From an uncultured Porphyromonadaceae bacterium (GTDB lineage Bacteria > Bacteroidota > Bacteroidia > Bacteroidales > Muribaculaceae), in contig CAMWXI010000005.1 in NCBI GenBank assembly GCA_947178175.1, positions 1-40,381 of the forward strand: 40,381 nt of DNA, read 5' to 3'. Numbering within the stretch: position 1 is the first letter of the stretch; every line of letters begins with the position of its first letter. The position numbers were made by a program, and so were the translations under genes. The notes beneath the pieces were generated by a model, which worked only from the letters and a program-made list of their open reading frames with translations, was not told where the DNA came from and ran no database searches. Of this stretch, positions 1 to 8,986 are shown in pieces.

Positions 1-158
1 ATATGGTGGTGATGGGTGCGCTTCTCGAAGCAATGCCTTATAAATTGCCGATGGAGAATGTCATCAAGGGCTTGAAGAAATCTCTTCCCGAACGCCACCA
101 CAAACTCATTCCTCTGAATGAGCAGGCAATCGAAAAGGGACGTTCCTTGCTTAAATAA
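1..158 (+). CDS. 2-oxoacid:ferredoxin oxidoreductase gamma subunit, C-terminal fragment
   Basis: The gene enters from the left edge, so only the last 51 codons are visible, read in the frame starting at base 3 and ending in TAA. The peptide contains MGALLEAMPYKLPMENV and ends with LPERHHKLIPLNEQAIEKGR. This resembles the C-terminus of the gamma subunit of 2-oxoacid (2-oxoglutarate or branched-chain) ferredoxin oxidoreductases, where a 'xALLE' segment is followed by 'LPERHHKLIPLNExAIxxG'. In anaerobic Bacteroidales this enzyme interconverts 2-oxoacids and acyl-CoA with ferredoxin as electron carrier. The exact substrate cannot be told from the fragment. It ends just before a strong hairpin, so it is probably the last gene of its operon. 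Confidence 0.65.
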   Translation, partial: MVVMGALLEAMPYKLPMENVIKGLKKSLPERHHKLIPLNEQAIEKGRSLLK

Positions 159-174
159 GAATATCCTGATATAA

Positions 175-220
175 TTTAAAGGGGATATGTCGGAATTCAA
201 TCTGACATATCCCCTTTAAA
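175..220 (+). terminator. 17-bp perfect hairpin, probable terminator
   Basis: Bases 175-191 (TTTAAAGGGGATATGTC) are exactly complementary to 204-220, with a 12-nt loop. The distal arm carries CCCCTTT followed by an AT-rich stretch. It lies 16 bases after the stop of the oxoacid oxidoreductase gene and well before the next gene, as expected of an intrinsic terminator. The stem is symmetric enough to act in either direction. The core AAGGGGATAyGTC recurs in the hairpin after apt. Confidence 0.7.
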
Positions 221-364
221 TTCAATATTTCTTCACTACTTGCGTTTAACAAATATATTCTTAACTCAGACCCCTCACCATAAATGTGTCAATTCCGGGG
301 TCTCGGTCATCACCGGCAATCATAAATGAATCGAAGCAGTAGTAGGGGGAAGGAAAGCAATAAG

Positions 365-3313
365 ATGGCAGGTGGCATCCGCAGAGGGGTGTTGCTTCAA
401 TCGGTCATGCTCATTATGGCGGCCATGGTGTTGCTCAGTGCCTGTTCCACAAAGAAGAATACCCCGATGTCGCGTCAATGGCAGGCTTTTACTACCCGCT
501 ACAACGTATATTATAATGGTTCGGAACATTTTAAGGAGACACTTAAGAGTATGGAGGATGGATATGAGGATGACTATTCCCGCACACTCCTGACACATCC
601 GGCTGATGCAAGGGCCGACAGCAAATATCCCCAGCCATCCGGCGACTTCAAGCGTACGATAGAGAAGATGCAGAAAGCGATTCAGCTTCATTCCATCAAG
701 AAGAAACCAGCCAAGAAGTCCGGTTCGGCAAAAGAGAAGGCATTTCGTGCAAGAGAGGAATTCAATCCATTTCTCCATAATGCGTGGATGACCATGGGGA
801 AGGCCCAGTATTTTAATGGAGACTTTTTAGGAGCAGCATCAACATTTTTCTACATCTCAAAGCATTTCAAGTGGTTGCCGGAGACAGTCACGGAAGCTCA
901 GCTATGGCAGGCACGTTCTTATTGTGCATTGGATTGGGATAATGAGGCGGAGAATGTGTTGCGCTTAGTTAAACCGGCCCAGCTCAAGACATCTGCCCTG
1001 ACGAATCTGTATAATCTTGTACAGGCTTCTTTTCTTGTCCGTACGGATAAATATAAAGAGGCGATACCATATCTTAAGGAGAGTGCCGCAAAGGCCAAAG
1101 GTAGCCAGAAAAACCGGTTGTATTTTCTTCTGGGCCAGATGTATGAAAAGACCGGGAATAAGACTTTGGCCTATGAAGCGTTTAAAAAAGCAGGGAGTGG
1201 CGTCTCAACCGCATACCGTACCAAGTTTAACGCACGAATAAAACGGAGCGAGGTCTTCACCGGGAAGAATATTAAAGGAGAGGTCAACTCGTTGCGTTCT
1301 CTGACCCGCTACGAACGAAACAAGGAATTCCTTGACCAGATATATTATGCAATCGGAAATCTCTATATGAGTCGTAAAGACACCACAGAGGCATTGAAGA
1401 ATTATCTGCTTGCCGTAGAGAAGTCCACGCGTAACGGCATAGACAAGGCAATGGCACAGTTGGCCTTGGGAAATATATATTTCACACGTCGGGAATATGT
1501 TAAGGCGCAGCCGTGTTATTCAGAAGCTGTGCCACAACTGAATAATAGCTTTCCAAATTATGATATGCTTAAGAAGCGCAGTGATGTGCTTGATGAGCTT
1601 GCGACGTATGCCGGAAATGTTGAGCTTCAGGACTCATTGCTTCAGCTTTCCGTCCTTCCGGAAGAGGAGCGTCTTAAGGTGTGTGAGCGTCTGGCCGCGG
1701 AGTTCATAAAAAAAGAGAAAGAAGAAGAGAAGGAGCGGCAGCTTCAGGAGGCATTGGCAAATCGCGAGGAGACAGCCTCTCCTATGGATAGTCAGAGTGG
1801 CCCCACAGGATTTCAGGCAAACTCCGACAAGTCATGGTATTTTTATAATACTATGACCAAGAACACCGGCAAGTCAGAATTCCAGCGTCGTTGGGGAGCA
1901 AGAAAACTTGAAGATGACTGGCGCCGCCGCAATAAGAGTTCTTATTCATTAGAGGAACCGGAGACTGAGGAAAACAGTGAATCAGATGAAAATCAGAATG
2001 TAGCGGCCACTGATTCGCTGACAACCGAACAGGCAGAGGCACAAAAGAAGGAGCAGGATCCGCACTATGCGGAGTATTATTTGCGTCAAATTCCGGCTAC
2101 TCCCGAGCAGATACAGACTGCTAACGAGGTGATAGAGGAGGGCCTTTATAATATGGGCTTGATTCTCAAGGATAAACTTGAGGATTTCCCTGCGGCGCGT
2201 GCAGAGTTTACAGAGCTTAATGAGCGTTATCCCGACAACACCTACAGGTTGGAGGTATATTACAATCTCTATTTGATGGCAGTGCGGGAGGATGACACGG
2301 TGGAAGCAGAGAAGTGGAAAAATAAGATTCTTGAAGATTTCCCTGAATCTCCATATGGAGTCGCGATGCAGGACCCTGACTATTTTAATAAATTAAGACG
2401 GATGCATCAACTTCAGGAGGCGATGTATCAGGAGGCATATGACGCATATCTCGCAAACGATAATACCGAGGTTCACCGCCTCACAAAAGAGATGGAGACA
2501 GACTATCCTCTCTCTGCCATTTTGCCGAAGTTTGTGTTTATAGATGCGTTGTCATATCTCACGGAGGGAGACAATGAGCAGTTCCGTGAGCGGCTTCAGG
2601 AATTGTTGCAGAAGTGGCCTGAAACGGATATGACGCCCATGGCCGGCAGTATTCTGCAGGGACTTAAGGATGGAAAAGTGCCACATCAGGGGGTTAGCAA
2701 TAACCGGGGATTGCTTTGGGACACACGACTGACCGGAAGCGGGGAAACTCCTGCCGGTTCAGACGGTCTCCCGGCCAACTTCGAGCGTGACCCTTCCAAG
2801 CCGCAGATATTTGTGTTGGCTTTCCCCAGGGATTCCGTCAGCTCCAACCAATTGCTATATGACGTGGCAAGATTTAATTTCTCCTCATTTGTGGTCAAGG
2901 ACTTCGATTTGGAGCAGATGAGCTTCGGGAATGTAGGTCTGATAATTATCCGGGGATTTGAAAATCTGGCTGCTCTTGAGCATTACCGCACTGTGATGGC
3001 ACGTTCCGACTTCCGGCTTCCGGAGGGGGTGCGCCCCATCATGATAAGCAAAGCCAACTTTGATCTGCTTCTCCGGGAGGGTCGTTCCTTTGAGGAATAT
3101 TTCCGTTTCCAGGAGCAGAGTGAAGTAGAGGCTACCGAACAGAAGGTGCTGGGAGAAGCGGCTGAATCCCCTGAGCAAAAAGAGCCGGAGGAGCCATCGG
3201 AGCCGGCAGACCCGGAAATGCAGTCTGAACTGGCAGAGCCGACTGAACTGACTGAACCGGCGGAGCTATCAGAGCCCGGAGTGCCTACAGAGGATGCGGA
3301 GGGCGCGGAATAA
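365..3313 (+). CDS. porW: PorW/SprE-like TPR lipoprotein of type IX secretion
   Basis: Large tetratricopeptide-repeat lipoprotein resembling PorW (Porphyromonas) and SprE (Flavobacterium), an envelope lipoprotein required for type IX secretion. The ORF is open from 326, but I start at ATG 365. That gives a compact lipoprotein signal, GIRR then a hydrophobic stretch and lipobox LLSAC with the acylated Cys at residue 27, and a purine-rich GGGGAAGGAAAG lies upstream. After the Cys comes CSTKKNT...FTTRYNVYYNG, the family's N-terminal signature. Several TPR-like helical repeats follow in the first half. A charged low-complexity linker (EKEEEKERQLQEA, then an E/D/S-rich stretch) precedes a second TPR-containing half. 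The protein ends in a Glu/Pro-rich tail of about 50 residues with repeated xEPxE units. It lies directly before porX, which fits a shared secretion role. Family assignment is by pattern memory, not by search. Confidence 0.75.
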   Translation: MAGGIRRGVLLQSVMLIMAAMVLLSACSTKKNTPMSRQWQAFTTRYNVYYNGSEHFKETLKSMEDGYEDDYSRTLLTHPADARADSKYPQPSGDFKRTIEKMQKAIQLHSIKKKPAKKSGSAKEKAFRAREEFNPFLHNAWMTMGKAQYFNGDFLGAASTFFYISKHFKWLPETVTEAQLWQARSYCALDWDNEAENVLRLVKPAQLKTSALTNLYNLVQASFLVRTDKYKEAIPYLKESAAKAKGSQKNRLYFLLGQMYEKTGNKTLAYEAFKKAGSGVSTAYRTKFNARIKRSEVFTGKNIKGEVNSLRSLTRYERNKEFLDQIYYAIGNLYMSRKDTTEALKNYLLAVEKSTRNGIDKAMAQLALGNIYFTRREYVKAQPCYSEAVPQLNNSFPNYDMLKKRSDVLDELATYAGNVELQDSLLQLSVLPEEERLKVCERLAAEFIKKEKEEEKERQLQEALANREETASPMDSQSGPTGFQANSDKSWYFYNTMTKNTGKSEFQRRWGARKLEDDWRRRNKSSYSLEEPETEENSESDENQNVAATDSLTTEQAEAQKKEQDPHYAEYYLRQIPATPEQIQTANEVIEEGLYNMGLILKDKLEDFPAARAEFTELNERYPDNTYRLEVYYNLYLMAVREDDTVEAEKWKNKILEDFPESPYGVAMQDPDYFNKLRRMHQLQEAMYQEAYDAYLANDNTEVHRLTKEMETDYPLSAILPKFVFIDALSYLTEGDNEQFRERLQELLQKWPETDMTPMAGSILQGLKDGKVPHQGVSNNRGLLWDTRLTGSGETPAGSDGLPANFERDPSKPQIFVLAFPRDSVSSNQLLYDVARFNFSSFVVKDFDLEQMSFGNVGLIIIRGFENLAALEHYRTVMARSDFRLPEGVRPIMISKANFDLLLREGRSFEEYFRFQEQSEVEATEQKVLGEAAESPEQKEPEEPSEPADPEMQSELAEPTELTEPAELSEPGVPTEDAEGAE

Positions 3314-3390
3314 TCGGAAAATTTAGATTCAGAGAACAAAACCACTCCCCTCGCGGTTATTAATTGCGGAAAAGAATATAATTGAAGAAT

Positions 3391-4932
3391 ATGGAAAAAA
3401 TACTATGGGCTGATGATGAAATCGACCTGTTGAAACCACATATATTATTTCTCAAGCAAAAAGGGTATGAGGTGAAAACTGTCTCCAATGGTCAGGATGC
3501 ACTTGAAGCTTTGAATCATGAGCCGTTTTCACTTATTCTGCTGGATGAAAATATGCCCGGCATCTCAGGACTTGAAACACTGACGAGAATCAATCAGTCT
3601 CACCCGGAGATCCCGGTGATTATGATCACCAAGAGTGAGGAAGAGAATATCATGAATCAGGCTATCGGAAATAAGATTGCCGATTATCTCATCAAGCCGG
3701 TCAACCCCAGTCAGATTCTGTTGTCGATAAAGAAAAATCTACACAGCTCGGAATTGGTGGCGCAGCAGACAACGTCAGACTATCAGCAGGAATTTGCCAA
3801 GATATCCATGTTGATAAATTCCGCTGCTTCCATTGAGGACTGGATGCATGTTTACCGTCAGCTGGTATATTGGGAACTTAAGCTTTCCGACACTGATAAA
3901 GGGATGGACGAGCTGTTGCTGCTTCAGAAACGGGATGCTAATTCCAATTTCTGCAAATTCATAAAACGAAATTATGAAGAGTGGGTGTCATCGCCCGACA
4001 GCTATCAACCATTGATGAGCCATAAGGTGTTCAGAAGTAAGGTGTTCCCTTTGCTTGATGAAGGGAAAAAGGTATGCTTCGTGCTTATAGATAATTTCCG
4101 TCTTGACCAGTGGAAGGTGCTCCAGCCTTTATTGACGGATACATTTAACGTTGAGGAGCAGTTATACACCACCATCCTTCCTACATCCACACAGTATGCA
4201 CGGAACGCCATTTTTGCCGGACTTATGCCCCTTCAGATACAGGAGATGTTTCCGGAGCTATGGGTGGATGAAGATGAGGATGAAGGGCTCAACAGGCATG
4301 AGAGGGAGCTGATAGCGACACAGTTTGAGCGTTTCCGCCGGCCAACAAAGTTTGTGTACACCAAACTTAATGATACCACAGGAGGTGAGAAATTCCTTGC
4401 GAAATTCGATTCTATGAAGGATGCGCCTCTTCACGTTTTGGTGTTGAACTTCATAGATATGCTCTCACATGCGCGAACAGAGTCAAAAATGATTCGTGAG
4501 CTCGCTAATTCAGATGCTGCCTATCGTTCGCTGACGGAGTCATGGTTTCGCCATTCTTCAACAATAGAGATTTTCCGGAAGATGGCGGAGGAGGGCTACA
4601 CTATAATACTCACCACAGACCACGGCACAATCAGAGTTGACAATCCTATAAAGGTAGTTGGAGACAGAAACACCAATACCAACCTTCGTTATAAGGTAGG
4701 CAAGAATCTGAATTATAACCATAAGCAGGTGTATGAGATGACGAATCCGAAGAAATTCGGATTGCCGGCACCTAATCTGTCGAGCACCTTTATATATGCT
4801 TGCAATGAGGATTTCTTCTCCTATCCGAATAACTATAATTACTATGTCCAGTATTACACCGGCACCTTCCAACATGGAGGAATTTCCCTGCAGGAGATGT
4901 TGGTGCCGCTTGTGACTTTAACTCCGCGATGA
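3391..4932 (+). CDS. porX: PorX: response regulator with PglZ/alkaline-phosphatase-like effector domain
   Basis: Cytoplasmic response regulator that controls type IX secretion, named after P. gingivalis PorX. The receiver domain (about residues 1-120) starts MEKILWADDEID, with acidic pocket D8/D9/E10, phosphoacceptor D52 in LILLDENMPG, T80 in IMITKS and K102 in DYLIKP. A helical linker follows. From about residue 205 a PglZ-type alkaline phosphatase-superfamily domain is visible: VCFVLIDNFRLDQW, the PTSTQYAR segment and TTDHGTIRVDNP supply probable metal-binding residues, and the end is GGISLQEMLVPLVTL. The ORF track starts at a TTG three codons upstream; I prefer the ATG at 3391, which gives the family's usual start. 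The 513-aa length is normal. Its stop overlaps the next start (ATGA). The partner kinase PorY is not in the window. Confidence 0.92.
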   Translation: MEKILWADDEIDLLKPHILFLKQKGYEVKTVSNGQDALEALNHEPFSLILLDENMPGISGLETLTRINQSHPEIPVIMITKSEEENIMNQAIGNKIADYLIKPVNPSQILLSIKKNLHSSELVAQQTTSDYQQEFAKISMLINSAASIEDWMHVYRQLVYWELKLSDTDKGMDELLLLQKRDANSNFCKFIKRNYEEWVSSPDSYQPLMSHKVFRSKVFPLLDEGKKVCFVLIDNFRLDQWKVLQPLLTDTFNVEEQLYTTILPTSTQYARNAIFAGLMPLQIQEMFPELWVDEDEDEGLNRHERELIATQFERFRRPTKFVYTKLNDTTGGEKFLAKFDSMKDAPLHVLVLNFIDMLSHARTESKMIRELANSDAAYRSLTESWFRHSSTIEIFRKMAEEGYTIILTTDHGTIRVDNPIKVVGDRNTNTNLRYKVGKNLNYNHKQVYEMTNPKKFGLPAPNLSSTFIYACNEDFFSYPNNYNYYVQYYTGTFQHGGISLQEMLVPLVTLTPR

Positions 4933-5996
4933 TGAGAAAAATATTACCGTTGCTCGTTCTGTCAGTTGTCGTATGGCTTTGTGCTTCAGCGCAGTTTAAA
5001 GGTTCGGTGGAAGCTAACTCTCCGCGTCCCGATGTGAGAGGGCCGTCGGCAAGTCTGGAAATAGTCAGCAATCGTCAGGCGTTGCGAAGTCTCGTGGAGC
5101 GCGCCGATTCCGGAGACATGGTTTCGATTTATCATCTTGCACGTCTGTATGACACGGGATATGACTCCATCCCTTGCGACACGATTGAAGCTATGCGCCT
5201 TTACCGGCGAGCCGCGGAGCTTAATTATCCTCCGGCTCAAAATCTATATGGTTTCCGACTTTATAATGGTATAGGAGGAGCGAAGGATATAAACGCCGGA
5301 CTGGAATGGATAGAGAAAGCGGCATTAAACGGTGACCCTACGGCCACCAATAATCTTGGTTGGCTCCTTTTGGAAGGGGAGGGAGTGGAGCATGATGCGG
5401 AGAAGGCTGCCTTTTGGCTCACACGCAGTGCCCAAAACGGAGTTCCTTCGGCTATGATACTGCTTGGCGACCTCTATAGAGAGGGCAAAGGAGTTGAAAA
5501 GGCGGATACGGCACACGCTTTATCCCTTTATAACCGTGCCCTTGAGAGAGGAATGAGAGATGTATGGCCACGCATTTATTCAATGAAACATCAGGAATGG
5601 AGTCTGCTTCCACCGGAGGAGAAGGTGGCGGTGGGGATGTATTATTATCCACGGCTCGCACCTGAAATCGGTGTGAGGATTTTTGAGGCTGCCGCCACAG
5701 AGGGGAATGTGAAAAGTATGGCTCTGCTGGGAGATGCCCTGAGCCGAGGTGTGGGGATTGCTTATGACCATGCCAAATCCACAGACTATCTTTTTCGGGC
5801 CGCTAAGGGTGGCGACCCATATGCAGCATTTGTAATTGCTGAAATGCTCGAAATGTTTCCGGATGCTCTGAACGGACTCACTGATGATAATGACCTTAAG
5901 GATGCGCAGTCCTGGTATGAGAAAGCAGCTCAGAAGGGGGTGAGAACGGCTGAGGAAGCTACCCGCAATCTGCTTAATCCGGGATATTCTAATTAA
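4929..5996 (+). CDS. Exported Sel1-like repeat protein
   Basis: A 355-aa protein with an N-terminal signal sequence (MMRKILPLLVLSVVVWLCASAQ) and then Sel1-like/TPR-like repeats. Repeat signatures include YHLARLYDTG, A..LYGFRLYNGIGG, A..NLGWLLLEGEGV, AMILLGDLYREGKGV and SMALLGDALSRGVGI, each about 36 residues. The final repeats are YAAFVIAEMLE and DAQSWYEKAAQKG. Sel1 repeats mediate protein-protein contacts; no catalytic residues are apparent, so I predict a periplasmic adaptor. The start overlaps the porX stop by four bases (ATGA), so the two are almost certainly translationally coupled. This suggests, but does not prove, a role linked to PorX or secretion. The specific function is unknown. 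Confidence 0.75.
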   Translation: MMRKILPLLVLSVVVWLCASAQFKGSVEANSPRPDVRGPSASLEIVSNRQALRSLVERADSGDMVSIYHLARLYDTGYDSIPCDTIEAMRLYRRAAELNYPPAQNLYGFRLYNGIGGAKDINAGLEWIEKAALNGDPTATNNLGWLLLEGEGVEHDAEKAAFWLTRSAQNGVPSAMILLGDLYREGKGVEKADTAHALSLYNRALERGMRDVWPRIYSMKHQEWSLLPPEEKVAVGMYYYPRLAPEIGVRIFEAAATEGNVKSMALLGDALSRGVGIAYDHAKSTDYLFRAAKGGDPYAAFVIAEMLEMFPDALNGLTDDNDLKDAQSWYEKAAQKGVRTAEEATRNLLNPGYSN

Positions 5997-6053
5997 CGTC
6001 GGTTTGCGGGAGGAAACTCCGGGTTTTACTTCGGAGGATTGCTGACGGGGTGT

Positions 6054-6084
6054 TTTGCAGATAGGAAGAAAAGAAGTAACTTTG
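6054..6084 (+). promoter_or_regulatory. Bacteroidota-type promoter (TTTG-N19-TAACTTTG) for dapB
   Basis: TTTG at 6054-6057 and TAACTTTG at 6077-6084 are separated by 19 bases. This matches the Bacteroidota primary-sigma consensus TTTG-N19-21-TAnnTTTG exactly. Transcription would begin around 6090, giving a short leader before the ATG at 6100. It implies that the upstream TTG start of the ORF track (6055), which lies inside the promoter, is not used. Confidence 0.75.
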
Positions 6085-6099
6085 AAAAAATTTTATGGT

Positions 6100-6843
6100 A
6101 TGAAAGTCGCTTTAATAGGTCATGGACGTATGGGCCGGCTCATAGAAACGATTCTGAAGGAGCGGGGATTAAGTGTGTCATGCATTATTGATGAGCATGA
6201 TCAGGAGCTTTTTGACTCCCGTGAGTTTCGCGAGTCGGATGTTGCGATAGAATTCACCACTCCGGCAACAGCCGTGGATAATATACTGCATTGTTTTGCC
6301 GCTGGTGTGCCTGTGGTATGTGGCACTACAGGATGGACTGATTCCCTTCCCGAACTGAAGAAGATGTGTGAGGAGGGGAAAGGGACGCTTCTCTATGCCT
6401 CCAACTTCTCGGTCGGTGTCAACATCTTCCGTGCCGTCAACAGATATCTGGCACGGATAATGAATGATTTTGCAGAATATATCCCCTCTATGGAGGAGAC
6501 GCATCATATTCACAAGCTTGATCATCCTTCAGGGACTGCCATAACATTGGCGGAGGAGATTGTGGAGGCTTCCGAACGCCTTAACGGCTGGAAGGAGCCG
6601 ATTCCCGGTGAGAAACCTTTGGAGGATATGTTGGAGGTGGCACATGTGCGTCGCGGCGAAGTGCCGGGAATCCATGAGATTAAATGGGATAGTGATGCGG
6701 ATACCATCACTCTGGTTCATTCTGCAAAGTCAAGACGAGGATTTGCTTCGGGAGCTGTCATGGCCGCTGAATGGCTTGCCGGGAAAAAGGGCTTTTTCAC
6801 CATCTCCGATGTTCTCGCCTCCAAAACTCAAGGCCTATTCTGA
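6100..6843 (+). CDS. dapB: 4-hydroxy-tetrahydrodipicolinate reductase
   Basis: Reduces 4-hydroxy-tetrahydrodipicolinate with NAD(P)H in the diaminopimelate/lysine pathway, feeding peptidoglycan synthesis. Residues 5-16 (LIGHGRMGRLIE) form the nucleotide-binding Rossmann loop, and CGTTGW sits at 74-79. The catalytic segment EETHHIHKLDHPSGTA (about 132-147) carries the general acid/base His135 and Lys139. The C-terminus has HEIKWDSDADTITLVHSAKSRRGFA, typical of the tetramerisation domain. I start at ATG 6100 (MKVALIGHG); the track's TTG at 6055 falls inside the promoter. Length 247 aa is normal. It heads the dapB-lepB-WbqC group and lies 25 bases before lepB. Confidence 0.95.
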   Translation: MKVALIGHGRMGRLIETILKERGLSVSCIIDEHDQELFDSREFRESDVAIEFTTPATAVDNILHCFAAGVPVVCGTTGWTDSLPELKKMCEEGKGTLLYASNFSVGVNIFRAVNRYLARIMNDFAEYIPSMEETHHIHKLDHPSGTAITLAEEIVEASERLNGWKEPIPGEKPLEDMLEVAHVRRGEVPGIHEIKWDSDADTITLVHSAKSRRGFASGAVMAAEWLAGKKGFFTISDVLASKTQGLF

Positions 6844-6868
6844 TGTTTTCTGATAATTGAGCAAAGTC

Positions 6869-8329
6869 ATGTCTGTTTCTGAAAAAAAATATCACGACAA
6901 ATTTTTATATGAACTCACAACCCGTCTGGGAAAGGTGAAGGGAACACGATGGTTGAGATTCCTGACAGTCACACTTCTTTTTATACTATTTGTGATTTGG
7001 ATCGGAAATCCCTGGCTGCTACTCATATGGTTGTTGCTGTTTGACATCTATCTGACACAGTTTATCCCCTGGTCATGGTGGAAAAAGAAGAAGGGAGTCA
7101 CCCGCACGTTCATGGCGTGGGTGGATGCAATAGTCTATGCCTTGGTGCTGGTATATATTATCTTTGCCTTTATAGGACAGAACTATAAGATTCCTTCATC
7201 TTCTCTCGAAAAATCACTGCTTGTTGGAGACTATCTTTGGGTAAGCAAGGTTATCTATGGGCCGCGTGTGCCACAGACTCCTCTCCATTTCCCCCTTGCG
7301 CAACACACTCTCCCAATTCTCAACACTAAGAGTTATATTGATAATCCGCAACTCGCATATCACCGGTTGCCGGGTCTGAGATCAGTGGAGCGGGGCGACA
7401 TCGTGGTCTTCAATTTTCCTCAGGGCGACACGGTGCTGTCCGCCTTCCCTACAGAGGATTATTATATGATTCTGAATTCACTGACAGCTTCGGGTGTGAA
7501 AAATGCCAGAGAGTTTGTAAAGAATAATCCCGGGAAATTCGGAAATATAATAGTCAGACCGGTTGATCGTCGTGAGAACTATGTGAAACGTTGTGTAGGT
7601 CTGCCAGGGGAATTCATCTCCATGAGCAATGACACAATCTTTATTAACGGCAAGATGATTCCGGAGCCGGAGAATGTGCAGTATAATTATATCATTCCCG
7701 TCAAGGGAGCCATTTCCGCCGACAAATGGAAGGAATTAGGTGTCCGTCTTGAGGATGCCGGTCCCGAACCGTTGAAGAATGAATACACCGGTTTTCAATT
7801 TTATTCAGTGCCGTTGACTTCTAAAATGAAGAAGATTGTGGAAACATGGCCTGAGGTGACCGACAAACTTGTGAAGGAGACTGAAAGCGGTATGTTTATG
7901 ACCGGAGGTGTCTTCCCGTTGGGGAACGATTATGGTTGGTCTCGCTCAACTACCACACCTTTCTGGATTCCCAAGCGTGGCGCTACACTTCATCTGACCC
8001 TCAATAATCTCCCTGTCTATCGCCGTGCAATAGAAACATATGAGGGGAATGATGTGAAGGTTGACGGTAACGGAAAAATCTTCATCAACGGAAAGCAGAC
8101 TGATTATTATACCTTCAAGTTTGATTATTACTGGATGATGGGAGACAACCGTGATCGCTCGCTCGATTCCCGGTATTGGGGTTTTGTCCCGGAGGATCAG
8201 ATTGTAGGTTCACCGATGTTCGTAATCGCTTCGTTTGATGAGGAGCGTGCCCTTACAGAGAAGGGGAAAATCAGGACAGACAGAATTTTTATTAATGCCA
8301 ATCCGGATAAGGAGAAATTTAAAAAGTGA
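6869..8329 (+). CDS. lepB: Signal peptidase I (large Bacteroidota form)
   Basis: Membrane serine protease (Ser/Lys dyad) that cleaves signal peptides from Sec-exported proteins. The N-terminus has hydrophobic segments at about residues 29-69 and 85-103. The catalytic Ser112 lies in KIPSSSLEKSL and the general-base Lys240 in NYVKRCVGLPGE. The late conserved box is GDNRDRSLDSRYWGFVPEDQIVG near the end. At about 486 aa it is longer than E. coli LepB (324 aa), because of insertions between the Ser and Lys boxes and between the Lys box and GDNRD, which is usual in Bacteroidota. I use ATG 6869 rather than the TTG four codons upstream. The stop overlaps the start of the WbqC gene (GTGA), so coupling is likely. 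Confidence 0.95.
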   Translation: MSVSEKKYHDKFLYELTTRLGKVKGTRWLRFLTVTLLFILFVIWIGNPWLLLIWLLLFDIYLTQFIPWSWWKKKKGVTRTFMAWVDAIVYALVLVYIIFAFIGQNYKIPSSSLEKSLLVGDYLWVSKVIYGPRVPQTPLHFPLAQHTLPILNTKSYIDNPQLAYHRLPGLRSVERGDIVVFNFPQGDTVLSAFPTEDYYMILNSLTASGVKNAREFVKNNPGKFGNIIVRPVDRRENYVKRCVGLPGEFISMSNDTIFINGKMIPEPENVQYNYIIPVKGAISADKWKELGVRLEDAGPEPLKNEYTGFQFYSVPLTSKMKKIVETWPEVTDKLVKETESGMFMTGGVFPLGNDYGWSRSTTTPFWIPKRGATLHLTLNNLPVYRRAIETYEGNDVKVDGNGKIFINGKQTDYYTFKFDYYWMMGDNRDRSLDSRYWGFVPEDQIVGSPMFVIASFDEERALTEKGKIRTDRIFINANPDKEKFKK

Positions 8330-8901
8330 GTTTCCCGGCCTATCTCCCCTCTTTGCAGTCTGTGGTTTTAAGTGCCGACGCCCTTAAATCCAGTGAGCTT
8401 CCGCATCGGGAGCTGATGCGGACTCATATTGCGGTTGCGGGAGGTGTCCTCCCCTCTGAAGAGGATGGTGATTCATATTCAGGTATGAGGTTGAGTGTGC
8501 CTGTAGTAGGCGGCACTTCAGCCATTAAGCATACCTCTCCCCTTTCCTGGCAACTGTCAGACCATGGACGATGGGAGGAGGTCCATCTGCGGGGGATTGA
8601 GGCATCTTATGGAAAGACACCATATTTCGCTCATTTCTTTCCGCAACTGAAGGAGCTTATTCTCCATCATCCGTCATCTGCTATGGAGTTTAACGGAAAA
8701 TTGCTCAGATGGATAGATGACTCGGCTTCTCTGACACGCAATTATTCAGCGCTGAGGGAACTCCTGATGACTAATCCGGAATTGTCAAGGCAGAAGCGCG
8801 ACAGGCTTATTCGTCACACTTCTTGTTCTTTAAGCATCATAGACGCATTATTTCGCCTGGGCCCGGAACTGATATTTATCCTTCCGACGGCAGACCCTTA
8901 A
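8326..8901 (+). CDS. WbqC-family protein
   Basis: A 191-aa protein resembling the WbqC-like family found after lepB in many Bacteroidota. It begins at a GTG that shares bases with the lepB stop (GTGA), the only start that fits the coupling. Family-like features are the opening PAYLPSLQS, a central segment WQLSDHGRWEEVHLRGIEASYGKTPYF and the pattern FFPQLKEL.......EFNGKLLRWI. WbqC relatives occur in O-antigen loci and have been suggested to be acyl- or glycan-related enzymes, but no activity is established here. No signal peptide or membrane segment is visible, so a cytoplasmic location is likely. Confidence 0.75.
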   Translation: MSFPAYLPSLQSVVLSADALKSSELPHRELMRTHIAVAGGVLPSEEDGDSYSGMRLSVPVVGGTSAIKHTSPLSWQLSDHGRWEEVHLRGIEASYGKTPYFAHFFPQLKELILHHPSSAMEFNGKLLRWIDDSASLTRNYSALRELLMTNPELSRQKRDRLIRHTSCSLSIIDALFRLGPELIFILPTADP

Positions 8902-8986
8902 AATATTTGAAGTTACTGTCCGTTTTATTTTTTAAGAACAAACACACTTCAAGCCTTATAACTTCTGACATTTCTTAAAGGTGACA

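Noticed and set aside
2983-3345. Ser/Gly-rich 120-aa minus-strand ORF
   Set aside because: It is the complement of the Glu/Pro repeat tail of the PorW-like gene; low complexity only.
5645-5653. TTATCCACG, also at 38764, as DnaA boxes
   Set aside because: Single isolated near-matches inside genes, far apart; no cluster or AT-rich unwinding region, so no origin is called.
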